Assembly: GCA_013824615.1 (NCBI GenBank)
Contig: PNOC01000005.1
Coordinates: 1 to 64,000, forward strand
Direction of reading: 5' to 3'
DNA: 64,000 nucleotides
Origin: Thermodesulfovibrio sp.
GTDB lineage: Bacteria > Nitrospirota > Thermodesulfovibrionia > Thermodesulfovibrionales > UBA6898
The first letter of the stretch is position 1; each line of letters begins with the position of its first letter. This document shows, piece by piece, positions 18,720 through 27,292 of this stretch. The notes beneath the pieces are model-generated. The model was not told the origin of the DNA and searched no databases. It was given only the letters and a program-made list of their open reading frames with translations. Made by a program: the position numbers and the translations under genes.

Positions 18720-19376
18720 ATGATCGATTTACACATGCATACCATATTCAGCGACGGAGAACTGATCCCGTTTGAGCTGATCCGGCGCGCGGAGGCAGCA
18801 GGATACGCGGCCCTTGCCATCACCGACCACATGGATGCCTCGAATATCGACCTTATCATTCCGCGCGTCATCAAGGCGATTGAGGCAATGAGACCTTACA
18901 TATCCATCGAGGTATTGCCAGGGGCAGAAATAACCCATGCAGCGCCTGAAATCATCCCGGATCTCATTAAAGAGGCGCGGAAGCTCGGAGCAAGGATCGT
19001 GATCGTCCACGGGGAGACACTCTCGGAACCGGTAAAAGAAGGAACAAACAGGGCTGCCATAGAAGGAGGGGCTGATATCATATCGCACCCCGGACTTATT
19101 TCAACTGAAGACCTGCTCTTTGCAAAAGAGAAAAACGTAATGCTTGAGATAACCGCAAGAAAAGGCCACTGCCTCGCAAACGGGCACGTCGCCCAGGAGG
19201 CAATAAAATTCGGGGTTCCTCTCTGCATAAACACCGACAGCCATAGTCCATCCGACCTGATCACCAGGGATATGGCAAAAAGGATTCTCCTCGGAGCAGG
19301 CATTGAGGAGAGCAGGATCAGTTCTGTATTTGACAATTCAAAACATTTAATAGAAAAAGCATTGAGGAGGGCGTAA
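18720..19376 (+). CDS. PHP-domain phosphoesterase (histidinol-phosphatase type)
   Basis: 218-residue PHP metal-dependent phosphoesterase. Metal ligands are visible in DLHMHTIFSDGE (residues 3-14), ITDHMD, VIVHGE, ISHPG and NTDSHSP. The nearest group is the stand-alone PHP family related to histidinol phosphatase and to the PHP part of DNA polymerase X. Substrate not predictable. It has its own candidate promoter after comF and its stop TAATG overlaps the start of the TPR gene, so those two are coupled. Confidence 0.82.
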   Translation: MIDLHMHTIFSDGELIPFELIRRAEAAGYAALAITDHMDASNIDLIIPRVIKAIEAMRPYISIEVLPGAEITHAAPEIIPDLIKEARKLGARIVIVHGETLSEPVKEGTNRAAIEGGADIISHPGLISTEDLLFAKEKNVMLEITARKGHCLANGHVAQEAIKFGVPLCINTDSHSPSDLITRDMAKRILLGAGIEESRISSVFDNSKHLIEKALRRA

Positions 19377-20080
19377 TGCCAAAGGCGATTAAAAGAAGAA
19401 TAAAGACAAAAGAGGTCACTGCTGAACATGAGGTCCAGGACCGGATATCGGATATACGGGAGTTAATGCAGCAGAAGCAGAAAGCGGTCATCACCTATGG
19501 GGGAGGCGCGGCGCTCGTTATCATTGCCCTTGTCGGGTTTATCTTCTACTGGTACTCGAACGAAGATAAGGCCCGCCGGCTTGAATACGAGGCCTATAAA
19601 GTCTATCACCATGAATTCCAGAAGACGCCGCTCCCCAGAAAAGAACAGCTTGAGAAGTCCGCAGCCCTCTTTCAGCAGGCATACAGCAGGCACAAATCAC
19701 CGCGAATTCTGCTCTATCTTGCAAACTGCTATTACGAGGAAGGGAAAGATGCAGAGGCTGTAACAACCCTCAATCTTTTTCTCAAGAACCATGCTTCCGA
19801 GAAAAGTCTTCTCCCGATCGCTTATCGGCAGTTGGCTGGAATCCAGGCCAAAATGGGCAATAAACCAGAGGCGCTAAAGACACTTGACAGCCTTTACAAG
19901 ACAGAGGGCGACATCTTCAAAGACCTTGCGCTGATTGAATCGGCCCGCATCCTAGAGAGCGACGGGAAAAAGGACGAAGCCACCGCGAAGTATAAGGAAC
20001 TTACCGAAAAATACAAGACTTCCCCGTTTGCTGATGAGGCAAAAGCAAAGCTCGGCCTTACCGAAAAGAAAGAAGGATAA
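19376..20080 (+). CDS. Single-pass membrane protein with TPR repeats
   Basis: 234 residues: a basic, helical cytoplasmic N-terminus (1-37), one transmembrane segment (38-60) and an outer C-terminal region with tetratricopeptide repeats, including ILLYLANCYYEEGKDAEAV, IAYRQLAGIQAKMGNKPEA and SARILESDGKKDEA. The plan resembles the YfgM/Tol-Pal-associated TPR group, which helps proteins leave the Sec translocon, but similarity is by layout only. GGAGG is 7 bases before ATG, which overlaps the PHP stop. It is the last gene before a strong terminator. Confidence 0.75.
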   Translation: MPKAIKRRIKTKEVTAEHEVQDRISDIRELMQQKQKAVITYGGGAALVIIALVGFIFYWYSNEDKARRLEYEAYKVYHHEFQKTPLPRKEQLEKSAALFQQAYSRHKSPRILLYLANCYYEEGKDAEAVTTLNLFLKNHASEKSLLPIAYRQLAGIQAKMGNKPEALKTLDSLYKTEGDIFKDLALIESARILESDGKKDEATAKYKELTEKYKTSPFADEAKAKLGLTEKKEG

Positions 20081-20120
20081 GCGCAGCAGCCTCTTACAAA
20101 AGTCCATAAGTCAGAACTGC

Positions 20121-20161
20121 AAAAAACCGCTCAGTCTTATATAGGCTGAGCGGTTTTTTTT
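20121..20161. terminator. Bidirectional intrinsic terminator
   Basis: Stem CCGCTCAG (20127-20134) pairs with CTGAGCGG (20146-20153) around an 11-base loop, flanked by an A run on the left and a T run on the right. It lies between the convergent TPR gene and mltD and can end transcription from both sides. Confidence 0.9.
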
Positions 20162-20243
20162 ACACGGTTCAATAGCTCTGGACATGCCAGCAGGATTACC
20201 GAACATGCGGCCATGGGACACACAAAGGGCTTACTGCCTGAAA

Positions 20244-21548
20244 CTAACGGCGTTTCGCTGAAGACTTCTTCTGCTTTCCCTTGGCTGACTGACTGCTACT
20301 CTTGAGCACCTTACTGCTCCTGTATGAAACCTTCTTTTTCACCGCGCGACGACGATCATCGGGATCAGCAACATAGGCACCCTTTGGCGGAAGGTATATT
20401 TCGGTTCCGGCAGTGAGCGGCATAATTTTTTCCGCAGGGTTCAATGAAAGGATCACCTGCTCAGAGATGCCCGTCTTCCTGGCAATCTTCTTGAATGTAT
20501 CGCCCTTCTGCACAGGGTAGCGCTCAATCGTAAGCCTCTCATCCCCGGGCACTGCTGCCAGCTTCTCCTCAAAGAGATCCTTCTTTCCCTTTGGAATGCG
20601 CAGCACGTACTGAGACATGTCAGGAGGCGTACACCATCTCCTGAGTTCAGGGTTCAGTTTCTTTATGGTGTCGAGATCTGTCTCCGCACACTCGGCAGCA
20701 ACAGCCAGGTCTATGGGGGCCGCCAGGACGACCTCATCATAGCTCATCGGCTGATGGTATTCAATATCTTCAAACCCGAACTCGCGGGGATTCGCCGCAA
20801 TCATGCTGGCGGCTATAAACCTCGGCACGTATTCCTTGGTCTCGGTCCTGATATGCCGGGTTCCCAGAAGGTCCCAATAGTCGTCAGACTTGTTTTTCCT
20901 GATCGCCCGCATGATCTTGCCTTCACCCGCGTTATATGCAGCCATAGCAAGGCTCCAGGAGCCGAACATGCCGTGAAGGTCCTTCAGGTAGTCAGCCGCA
21001 GCCATGGTTGATTTGACGGGGTCTCTGCGTTCATCCTTCCACCAGTCGATTTCGAGTCCGTACCGCTTTGCGGTCGAGGATATAAACTGCCAGGGACCGG
21101 CAGCCTTTGCAATCGAATAGGCATAAGGATTGAAGCCGCTTTCGATGAGTGACAGAAAAACAATATCTTCGGGAACGTTCTTCGCCCTGAGAATCTCCTG
21201 CATCATCCCCAGGTATTGTCCGGACCGGCTTAAATAAAGAGCAAATCTTTCCTTTATTCTCCGGCTGAATAGACCGACATTTTTCTCAACTGCCCGTGAG
21301 GCAACCGTATTCGAATCTACTGTTGGAATAAGAGGCGCATTAAGATTGACCTGTTTTTCAGCGAGTACTTCAGCCGTATTGAGAGCGACAACTATCGGCA
21401 CCTGTTCTTCGGTGATCGCGTGGCTGACCAGTTCGGGCTTCTGGCCTTCGACAGCGGCGTCCGGCACCGAAGCAAAGCCTGTTGACGGTACAACGGAAAA
21501 AAGCAAAAGAGCTGAGCAGAGAAAAAAGATAGGTTTTTTCATATGCAT
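20244..21548 (-). CDS. mltD: Membrane-bound lytic murein transglycosylase D type, with LysM
   Basis: Cleaves the glycan strands of peptidoglycan in the periplasm. 434 residues: signal peptide (residues 1-26, ending GFA), an SLT domain (about 95-235) with the catalytic Glu in LSLIESGFNP, AAGPWQFISSTAKRYGL and AYNAGEGKI, then one LysM (about 345-390: YPVQKGDTFKKIARKTG) and a very basic Ser/Lys-rich tail. E. coli MltD carries more than one LysM; only one clear copy is seen here. No lipobox cysteine follows the signal peptide. AAGGA lies 6 bases before ATG 21548; an ATG two codons later is also possible. Confidence 0.88.
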   Translation of the reverse strand: MHMKKPIFFLCSALLLFSVVPSTGFASVPDAAVEGQKPELVSHAITEEQVPIVVALNTAEVLAEKQVNLNAPLIPTVDSNTVASRAVEKNVGLFSRRIKERFALYLSRSGQYLGMMQEILRAKNVPEDIVFLSLIESGFNPYAYSIAKAAGPWQFISSTAKRYGLEIDWWKDERRDPVKSTMAAADYLKDLHGMFGSWSLAMAAYNAGEGKIMRAIRKNKSDDYWDLLGTRHIRTETKEYVPRFIAASMIAANPREFGFEDIEYHQPMSYDEVVLAAPIDLAVAAECAETDLDTIKKLNPELRRWCTPPDMSQYVLRIPKGKKDLFEEKLAAVPGDERLTIERYPVQKGDTFKKIARKTGISEQVILSLNPAEKIMPLTAGTEIYLPPKGAYVADPDDRRRAVKKKVSYRSSKVLKSSSQSAKGKQKKSSAKRR

Positions 21549-21629
21549 TAATTTTCCTTAATTGCGATATTTTTGTCAAGACAAATGTGTTGTTTTTGCA
21601 ATACTGCTGTATAAATATCACTACAGCGC

Positions 21630-23192
21630 TCATGGGTTGCCTTGACGGTTCTTAACAAAAAAAGGGGCATGATTCGAGGTAAAGACCACAGGATCTTTTT
21701 TCTGAATCCGCGTCACCACAGGATGTTTTCTGAATTCATTGTCGAGAAAATGCCGCACCTGTTTTCGGCCCCAGCCTTCGGGATGCGAAAAATCGGTATA
21801 GAGCGAAAGGTCCCCATCATAGAACCTTCTCGTCTCAAAAACGTATGCACCGCTACCGCAGACCGGCATATTGAATACTGCAAGGTTCAGAAAATCGATA
21901 TACTCCCCATGAGCCGCGACAAATTCAAGGGTCTTGCGCGCACGCTGCAGGTTTTCGGCAGGTGTTCCGAAGATAAGATACACGTATACAGCTATCCCTG
22001 CCTTCTTCAGTGTTTTCATCGCCTGCAAAGCCATGTCGACCGATATGCCTTTCTCCATCCTGTCGAGTACCAGTTGATCAGCTGATTCAAGGCCCAGTTT
22101 GAGCATAACGCAGCCTGAACGCTTGAGAGCCAGACAGAAATCAGGGTCAGTCAGTTGACTGCACACCCTGGCAAAGCCGTACCACGGAACACGCGGCCCC
22201 TTGCTGTCAAGGGCAGCCATCAGCGCAGGAGCCACCGCGCTGTCAAGAAGATGGATCAAAACCGGATCAGTCTTTTCAGCAAGGACTTCCAGATCGGCAA
22301 GCACCCTGTTGACAGGGACAGGGATATAGGGGTTGCCTTCAGCCTTTTCCGGGCAAAAATTGCATTGGTTCCAGAAACAGCCCTCAGACGCACTGTACGG
22401 AAGTATAAAGCCAGGTGAAAGATATTCGGTTCTGGACATGGTCTGATATCCAGGGGTAAAGGGGCCTTCAGCAGAAAGGCTGAACAGGCTGAGGAGCTTC
22501 TCTTCTCCCCGGCCGGCTGAGATACTATCCACTAAACCGGAAAAAGGATTCTGCCAGAAAGGACTCCGCATCCATGACGTTACCAGCCCGCCGCCGAGTA
22601 TCACCTTCACTGTTGGAAATTCTCTTTTGATGAAGCCGATCATCGCAAAGGTGCAGAGCGCCTGGCTCAGATAGTTCAGGGAAAAACCGATGAACTCAGG
22701 TTCCCGGTCAATAACAAGACCAGTCAGTCTTGCCTGAAAATAGGAATAGTAAGGATTCAACTCGGGTCGTTCGGCCGCAGACAGAAGGTCTTCAGACTTC
22801 AACGGAGACAGGGTCTCATGCTGATAGTTTGCAAGGCCCACCGTCGCACGATATTCACCGGAGACAACCTCCAGCAGACGACCCAGATCCATCACCGCCC
22901 TTGAATACCGGTCCATGTTGCGGTATAGCTCGGGATTCTTCATTATTGAGATATTCCTGTCAACGTTGCGGAAGGCACGCCTGCTCCAGGCGTCGTCAAT
23001 GTTGCGGGGGCGTGGTTGCTGCAGCAGATAGAGCATCCCTTCAAGGTTCGCATCCAGAAGCGTATGGCTGATTGCATGTGCTGATAATGCCCCGGAGAGC
23101 CTTGCAATGCCTGCCGGCGGCTCACCCGGCTTTGCAACAGGGGGATGGACAAGAATTATCCGGCTTCGGGGGATTTCATTCGAGGCTTTCAT
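21630..23192 (-). CDS. B12-binding radical SAM protein, CX4CX2C cluster motif
   Basis: 520 residues. The N-terminal half looks like a cobalamin-binding domain (HPPVAKPGEPPAGIARLSGAL; IGFSLNYLSQ; VKVILGGGLVTS). The radical SAM barrel follows, with cluster cysteines Cys272, Cys277 and Cys280 (GCFWNQCNFC), then LGLESADQ and YLIFGTP. Spacing is CX4CX2C rather than the usual CX3CX2C. Class B (cobalamin) radical SAM enzymes often do methylation or ring chemistry; no substrate is suggested by context. It is upstream of mltD with an 81-base gap, and divergent from the YHYH gene. No recognised biosynthetic neighbours. Confidence 0.8.
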   Translation of the reverse strand: MKASNEIPRSRIILVHPPVAKPGEPPAGIARLSGALSAHAISHTLLDANLEGMLYLLQQPRPRNIDDAWSRRAFRNVDRNISIMKNPELYRNMDRYSRAVMDLGRLLEVVSGEYRATVGLANYQHETLSPLKSEDLLSAAERPELNPYYSYFQARLTGLVIDREPEFIGFSLNYLSQALCTFAMIGFIKREFPTVKVILGGGLVTSWMRSPFWQNPFSGLVDSISAGRGEEKLLSLFSLSAEGPFTPGYQTMSRTEYLSPGFILPYSASEGCFWNQCNFCPEKAEGNPYIPVPVNRVLADLEVLAEKTDPVLIHLLDSAVAPALMAALDSKGPRVPWYGFARVCSQLTDPDFCLALKRSGCVMLKLGLESADQLVLDRMEKGISVDMALQAMKTLKKAGIAVYVYLIFGTPAENLQRARKTLEFVAAHGEYIDFLNLAVFNMPVCGSGAYVFETRRFYDGDLSLYTDFSHPEGWGRKQVRHFLDNEFRKHPVVTRIQKKDPVVFTSNHAPFFVKNRQGNP

Positions 23193-23243
23193 AGAGAAGT
23201 ATTATTATAACGTTAATGGCACGCTTGCAGCATTCAACCCTGT

Positions 23244-23272
23244 TTGACACGAAGGCAGAGATAGATTAAACT
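23244..23272 (+). promoter_or_regulatory. Promoter of the YHYH gene, likely leaderless
   Basis: Perfect TTGACA (23244-23249), 17-base spacer, TAAACT (23267-23272, four of six). Only 6 bases lie between the -10 and ATG 23279, and no ribosome binding site is present, so the mRNA probably begins at the start codon. Confidence 0.55.
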
Positions 23273-23278
23273 CTCGGC

Positions 23279-23755
23279 ATGCGGGGATTTATTGGGGTCG
23301 TAGTTATCAGTATCTTATTTTTTCCGTCAATAACCTTGTCTCATCCGGGGAAGACCGATCGCCGGGGCGGACACGAGTGCAAAAAAGACTGCAGTGCATG
23401 GGACCTGTATGTCGGGGAGTATCATCTCCATGAGGAGGACCTGCGTCCGATAAAAACCGAAAAGAATCTCCGGCCGAAATCAGTGTCAACTCCTGATCAA
23501 AAAGCAGAAAAGCCCGGTCCCAAACCTCCTGAGTTGGCCCCACCCCTGGGAAACAACTTGACCCGTGTTCTTGTTGAAGAGAATAAGGCAGTTCTGCCAA
23601 TTCCAGAACCGGCAACAGAAGAACCGGCGGCAATAGCACCAAAACCATCTGAACCAGAAGGTTTTTTTATGGATCAGCCATGGCTCCTGATGGCTGCGCT
23701 GGGACTGATACTCCTGCTGGTTGCGCTCATAGCGAGAAGAATAAGGTCCGGGTGA
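23279..23755 (+). CDS. Secreted/anchored protein with YHYH-type domain
   Basis: 158 residues: signal peptide (1-21), then a short domain HPGKTDRRGGHECKKDCSAWDLYVGEYHLH that matches the YHYH-type motif (two Cys, ending in a histidine-rich turn), a proline/glutamate-rich linker (about 60-130) and a C-terminal transmembrane segment (135-153) with a basic end. It is probably held in the membrane with the small domain exposed. YHYH domains have no settled function; metal binding by the His/Cys set is a guess. It precedes ligA by 42 bases. Confidence 0.65.
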   Translation: MRGFIGVVVISILFFPSITLSHPGKTDRRGGHECKKDCSAWDLYVGEYHLHEEDLRPIKTEKNLRPKSVSTPDQKAEKPGPKPPELAPPLGNNLTRVLVEENKAVLPIPEPATEEPAAIAPKPSEPEGFFMDQPWLLMAALGLILLLVALIARRIRSG

Positions 23756-23797
23756 TTTGACAAACCATAGTCGGCTATACAAAATAAAACCCATATC

Positions 23798-25837
23798 ATG
23801 ACTCATACCGTTCCAACAGAAATCATGAAAGAGATTGAAGGGCTCGTCAAGGAGCTCAATTATAACGCGTATCTTTACTATGTCCTCGATTCGCCAGTCA
23901 TGGCTGATGCCGACTATGACAAGTCCTACCGCAGGCTGAGAGACCTTGAAGAGCACTACCATTATATCCTGCCCGACTCTCCAACGCAGAGGGTCGGTGC
24001 ACCTGCACTTGAGAAGTTTGCCAAGGTGAAGCATGAAGAACCGATGCTCTCGCTCGACAACGCCTTCAGCCCGGACGAGCTCAGGGAATTCGACAAGCGA
24101 AACCGGAAGCTGCTCAGCCCTGATGACGTGCTTGAGTACACAGTCGAACCGAAATACGACGGCCTGGCCATGGAACTCATCTATATCGATGGTGTCCTGA
24201 CAAGCGCATCTACCAGGGGCGACGGATATGAGGGCGAAGACGTTACCAGGAACATAAGGACGATCAAGGCAATTCCCCTGAAGATAGAAAACAGCACAGT
24301 CCCGGCCCGTGTCGATATCCGAGGTGAAGTCTATATGCAGATCGCTGATTTTGAAGCGTTGAATCTCCAGCGTGCAAAAGACGGGGAGCCGCCCTTTGCA
24401 AACCCTCGCAACGCAGCCGCAGGTTCAATACGTCAGCTTGACCCGTCAATCACCGCCTCACGCAGGCTTCTCCTCGCATGCTACGGATTGGGATTTGCAA
24501 AAGGACTTTCACTGACCAGCCATGCAGAACTTATCAACTGGCTCAAACAGGCCCGCTTTCCGGTCCCTGCAGCTTTTGTCATGGCAAAAGACATCGAAGA
24601 AGTCATCAGCGCCGTCACCAACATCGAGATTGGACGTCAATCATTTCCTTTTGAGACAGATGGCGCAGTGGTAAAAGTAAATGCCTTCGCCTTGCAGCAG
24701 AAACTGGGAATGAAGACACGCGAACCCCGGTGGGCAACTGCTTACAAGTTCAAGGCCCATCAGGCCGCAACCCTCATCAGGGACATTCAGTCCAGTGTCG
24801 GCAGGACTGGGGTCATCACGCCTTTTGCCGTGTTTGAACCGGTACGAATCGGCGGGGTCACGGTCTCCCGCTCGACGCTTCATAACTGGGACGAAATCCA
24901 GCGGAAGGATATCAGGATCGGAGATACCGTCCTTGTTGAACGCGCAGGCGACGTCATTCCGCATGTCATTGCCGTGCTGACGGAAAAACGGACCGGCGCC
25001 GAACAGGTTGTTCCCCTCCCGGTTGTATGCCCGGCCTGCGGCGCAGGCGTTGTGCGCGAAGAAGGCGAAGTCGCTGTCCGCTGCATCTCGCTGCATTGCC
25101 CTGCTCAGGTGCAGGAAAAAATTATCCACTTCTCCTCCCGGGGCGGCATGGACATCGAGGGCCTGGGTGAGAAGAACGTCGAACTTTTCTATTCCCGAGG
25201 ACTGATAAAGCACTTTGAAGATATCTATAGACTCAAGAAAGAGGACCTTCTGGAGCTGCCCCGATTCGCGGAAAAATCAGCAGACAACCTGATCGCCGCC
25301 ATCGGGAAAAGCAAACAGGCCGCGCTTTCACGCTTCCTCTTCTCCATAGGGATACTGCATGTCGGTGAATATGCAGCAAAGGTCCTTGCCCGGAATTTCA
25401 GAAAACTGGAAGATCTCTACAACATATCTCCTGAAGAAATAATCACCATAAAGCAGATGGGCGACAAAATAGCTGGGTCGGTTTCAGCCTTTTTCAGTGA
25501 CCCGAAGAATATAGACCTTCTGAATTCGATGGTAAAGCTCGGAATAATAATAACCAACCCTGATTATGAGACTGAGAAAACCGCCGGACCGCTTGACGGA
25601 ATGACCTTCGTCATCACCGGCTCAATGCCGAAGCCCCGGAAAGAAATAGAGACCCTCATCGAAAAACACGGCGGCCACGCCGCCTCCGCAGTCTCAAAAA
25701 GTACCAGTTATCTCCTGACAGGCGATGACCCGGGATCGAAACTCGATAAGGCAAAGCAGCTCGGGGTAAAAGTGATATCATACGAGGAACTGCTCAAATT
25801 GATTGAAGATAAAGATAAACAGCCGAAGTTGTTTTGA
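23798..25837 (+). CDS. ligA: NAD-dependent DNA ligase
   Basis: Seals nicks in DNA during replication and repair, using NAD. 679 residues, full length. Domain Ia (YYVLDSPVMADADYD), adenylation site Lys119 in EPKYDGLAM, RGDGYEGEDVT, the OB fold, a four-cysteine zinc finger (CPACG...CISLHCPAQ), helix-hairpin-helix repeats (GGMDIEGLGEKN) and a C-terminal BRCT domain (about 600-679, GMTFVITGSMPKPRKE). The ATG at 23798 lacks a good ribosome binding site and an ATG at 23825 is an alternative; homology does not separate them. Confidence 0.96.
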   Translation: MTHTVPTEIMKEIEGLVKELNYNAYLYYVLDSPVMADADYDKSYRRLRDLEEHYHYILPDSPTQRVGAPALEKFAKVKHEEPMLSLDNAFSPDELREFDKRNRKLLSPDDVLEYTVEPKYDGLAMELIYIDGVLTSASTRGDGYEGEDVTRNIRTIKAIPLKIENSTVPARVDIRGEVYMQIADFEALNLQRAKDGEPPFANPRNAAAGSIRQLDPSITASRRLLLACYGLGFAKGLSLTSHAELINWLKQARFPVPAAFVMAKDIEEVISAVTNIEIGRQSFPFETDGAVVKVNAFALQQKLGMKTREPRWATAYKFKAHQAATLIRDIQSSVGRTGVITPFAVFEPVRIGGVTVSRSTLHNWDEIQRKDIRIGDTVLVERAGDVIPHVIAVLTEKRTGAEQVVPLPVVCPACGAGVVREEGEVAVRCISLHCPAQVQEKIIHFSSRGGMDIEGLGEKNVELFYSRGLIKHFEDIYRLKKEDLLELPRFAEKSADNLIAAIGKSKQAALSRFLFSIGILHVGEYAAKVLARNFRKLEDLYNISPEEIITIKQMGDKIAGSVSAFFSDPKNIDLLNSMVKLGIIITNPDYETEKTAGPLDGMTFVITGSMPKPRKEIETLIEKHGGHAASAVSKSTSYLLTGDDPGSKLDKAKQLGVKVISYEELLKLIEDKDKQPKLF

Positions 25838-26021
25838 CTGTTACCAGTGGGCCTCAATATCCTGATAGAACTACTGCCAGGCACTTACACCGACAAAACG
25901 GCGCCACACGCATTTCACCCATGGCCTTTATTTCCGAAAGAAACGAGGATAACGCGAATGCAACCCGTTTAACGGGTTGACAGACTGGTTGGAAGCTGAC
26001 ATCCGTCACACCTCAAGTTGT
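25838..26021. other. Non-coding stretch after ligA
   Basis: No gene was recognised here. It holds the 25961-25979 inverted repeat and leads into the toxin remnant on the minus strand. It marks the left side of a patch of small accessory genes. Confidence 0.4.
25961..25979. repeat. Perfect 9-bp inverted repeat
   Basis: CAACCCGTT and AACGGGTTG flank a single T. No T run follows, so it is not a standard terminator. It lies in the gap after ligA, near the toxin remnant. Confidence 0.5.
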
Positions 26022-26219
26022 TTAAGTTGGCAACGTCCCCCATTTCCCAGCGGATTTCTTACCTCCGAAATAACTTTCTGTTGCCTTTCTGCTCGGAATA
26101 ATAGTTTTCAGAAATAGTTCTTCCTCATCCTCAACATAAGGAATAAGATATGCATAATTATTTATTCCGATCACCATAATTCTCTGTTCCGGATATTTTT
26201 CTCTGACCCCACGAGCCCT
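26022..26219 (-). pseudogene. 5'-truncated BrnT-like toxin remnant
   Basis: Reading the minus strand from about 26219 gives some 65 codons ending at TAA 26022-26024. The peptide contains REKYPEQRIMVIGINNYAYL, then IPYVEDEEELFLKTIIPSRK and ATESYFGG. That pattern (KYPGQ..., YLVPYVE, LKTIIPSRKAT) is the C-terminal half of a common BrnT-like ribonuclease toxin family. The N-terminal half is missing: upstream the frame runs into the 3' end of the thioesterase gene with no suitable start. No antitoxin is seen after it. It is too short and start-less for standard gene finders. Family name is from memory of the motif. Confidence 0.6.
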
Positions 26220-26233
26220 TTTGAGGGGCGTGG

Positions 26234-26662
26234 TTATGTGAGTTTCTTGGTCGTCTTCTCTTTCATCTTTGAGTCGAACCTGTCCTTGATGATCACAAAA
26301 CGTTCATGTCTGCCCTTTGAGATCAAGTCAACGCCGTCATGTGCTTCGACTTCGAATACAAGTTTGCGGCCTTCGACTTCGACTAGCTTAACCTTTGCAG
26401 TAACGTCAAACCCCACTGGCGTTGCCGCGATGTGGCTTACGTCGATATGTGTACCAACAGTTTGTTCCTGCGGCCAATCCAGATGAGGATTGATCGCTTT
26501 GATGCAGGCCCACTCAAGAAAACCCACCATATATCCCGTTGCGAAGACTTCTGGCATCTCTTGAAACTCTGCCGCCTCGGGGTAGAGTGCCGAAACGGTC
26601 TTTGACTCAGGTATGCGAAATGTGAATTCTGACTCGATTCCAATCTTCAATGTTTCTTTCAT
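26234..26662 (-). CDS. FlK-like (fluoroacetyl-CoA type) hot-dog thioesterase
   Basis: 142 residues with strong resemblance to FlK of Streptomyces cattleya, which hydrolyses fluoroacetyl-CoA. The residues matching its catalytic set are present: Thr42 and Glu50 in FATGYMVGFLEW, and His77 in DVSHIAATPVG, with Arg121 in HERFVI. Shared stretches include YPEAAEF, PEVFATG and AHDGVD. The position of FlK Phe36, a gate for the fluorinated group, appears to be Met36. Many FlK relatives act on other small acyl-CoAs, so fluoroacetate resistance is only one option. It lies alone in an accessory patch with AAGGA before ATG 26662. Confidence 0.8.
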   Translation of the reverse strand: MKETLKIGIESEFTFRIPESKTVSALYPEAAEFQEMPEVFATGYMVGFLEWACIKAINPHLDWPQEQTVGTHIDVSHIAATPVGFDVTAKVKLVEVEGRKLVFEVEAHDGVDLISKGRHERFVIIKDRFDSKMKEKTTKKLT

Positions 26663-26692
26663 GTGTTCCTTCTTTCATATAACGTAATAAAT

Positions 26693-26753
26693 AACCGGGC
26701 TGGCGCGACCACCTTCGCAAACCAAAGCAGCGTTATCGCCAGCCAGTCGGGTT
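26693..26753. repeat. Imperfect inverted repeat between thioesterase and LprI-like genes
   Basis: GGCTGGCG (26698-26705) pairs with CGCCAGCC (26737-26744); AACCG outside pairs with CGGGTT with unpaired bases. ATAACG (26679-26684) also matches CGTTAT (26731-26736). The structure recalls integron attC sites but the core bases do not fit the consensus well. Confidence 0.45.
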
Positions 26754-26781
26754 GATTTGCGTGATTTGCATGTTCGGCGCT

Positions 26782-27186
26782 TTATTTCTGTTTGTATTGT
26801 TCTTTATAGAGTTGTTCAAGGTCATTGACTCTGCGCTCCGTCAGCAATACAAATGTTGTGTTGCGGATAAGCGGCTGAATACTGCCGCCGCGATAGAAGT
26901 CACCGTCAAATGTCACCTGCGCCGATCGATATTTTCTCCATGCCTGTTTGGCCTTCCGAAATAAAGCCAATGCCTCAGAGTCAAGTTTCTTCTCAATTTT
27001 CCTCTCGGATTTGAGCAGTTCTTTATCCCAATAATCTGCCAGTGCACCCGATGCCAAGTTCATGTCAGCTTGAGTTTGTGCCGAATCCAATGCCGCTTGG
27101 AGCTTTTTCAATTCATTTCGGTCTGCGGCCTGTGCTGGCCCTACGATAGAGACAAGAATTGTCAAATAAAGCAGTAATTTAATCAT
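26782..27186 (-). CDS. Secreted LprI-like (DUF1311) protein
   Basis: 134 residues with a clear signal peptide (1-21, ending AQA). The mature part is helical and ends with the pattern common in DUF1311/LprI proteins: FRKAKQAWRKYRSAQVTF, DGDFYRGGSIQPL and LTERRVNDLEQLY. In Mycobacterium LprI inhibits lysozyme; many homologues have no known function. Confidence in the family is moderate because the usual cysteines are lacking. It is the upstream member of the small accessory patch, with a 119-base gap to the thioesterase. Confidence 0.6.
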   Translation of the reverse strand: MIKLLLYLTILVSIVGPAQAADRNELKKLQAALDSAQTQADMNLASGALADYWDKELLKSERKIEKKLDSEALALFRKAKQAWRKYRSAQVTFDGDFYRGGSIQPLIRNTTFVLLTERRVNDLEQLYKEQYKQK

Positions 27187-27292
27187 TATTTATCTTCACA
27201 GAACATAATTACTATCCGATGGTCCCTTTACGCACGAATGTATCATATCAAGCCCGAGGATGACAGAAACAATAAATTGGGTTCACAAACCA

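Noticed and set aside
21551-21579. Leaderless promoter for mltD (TTGACA at 21574-21579, minus strand)
   Set aside because: The -10 (GAAAAT) is poor and a good AAGGA ribosome site exists 6 bases before ATG 21548, so it was left out of the leaderless set.
26663-26781. A true integron attC site
   Set aside because: The paired boxes do not match the attC core consensus on either strand, and no integrase is visible; kept only as an inverted repeat.
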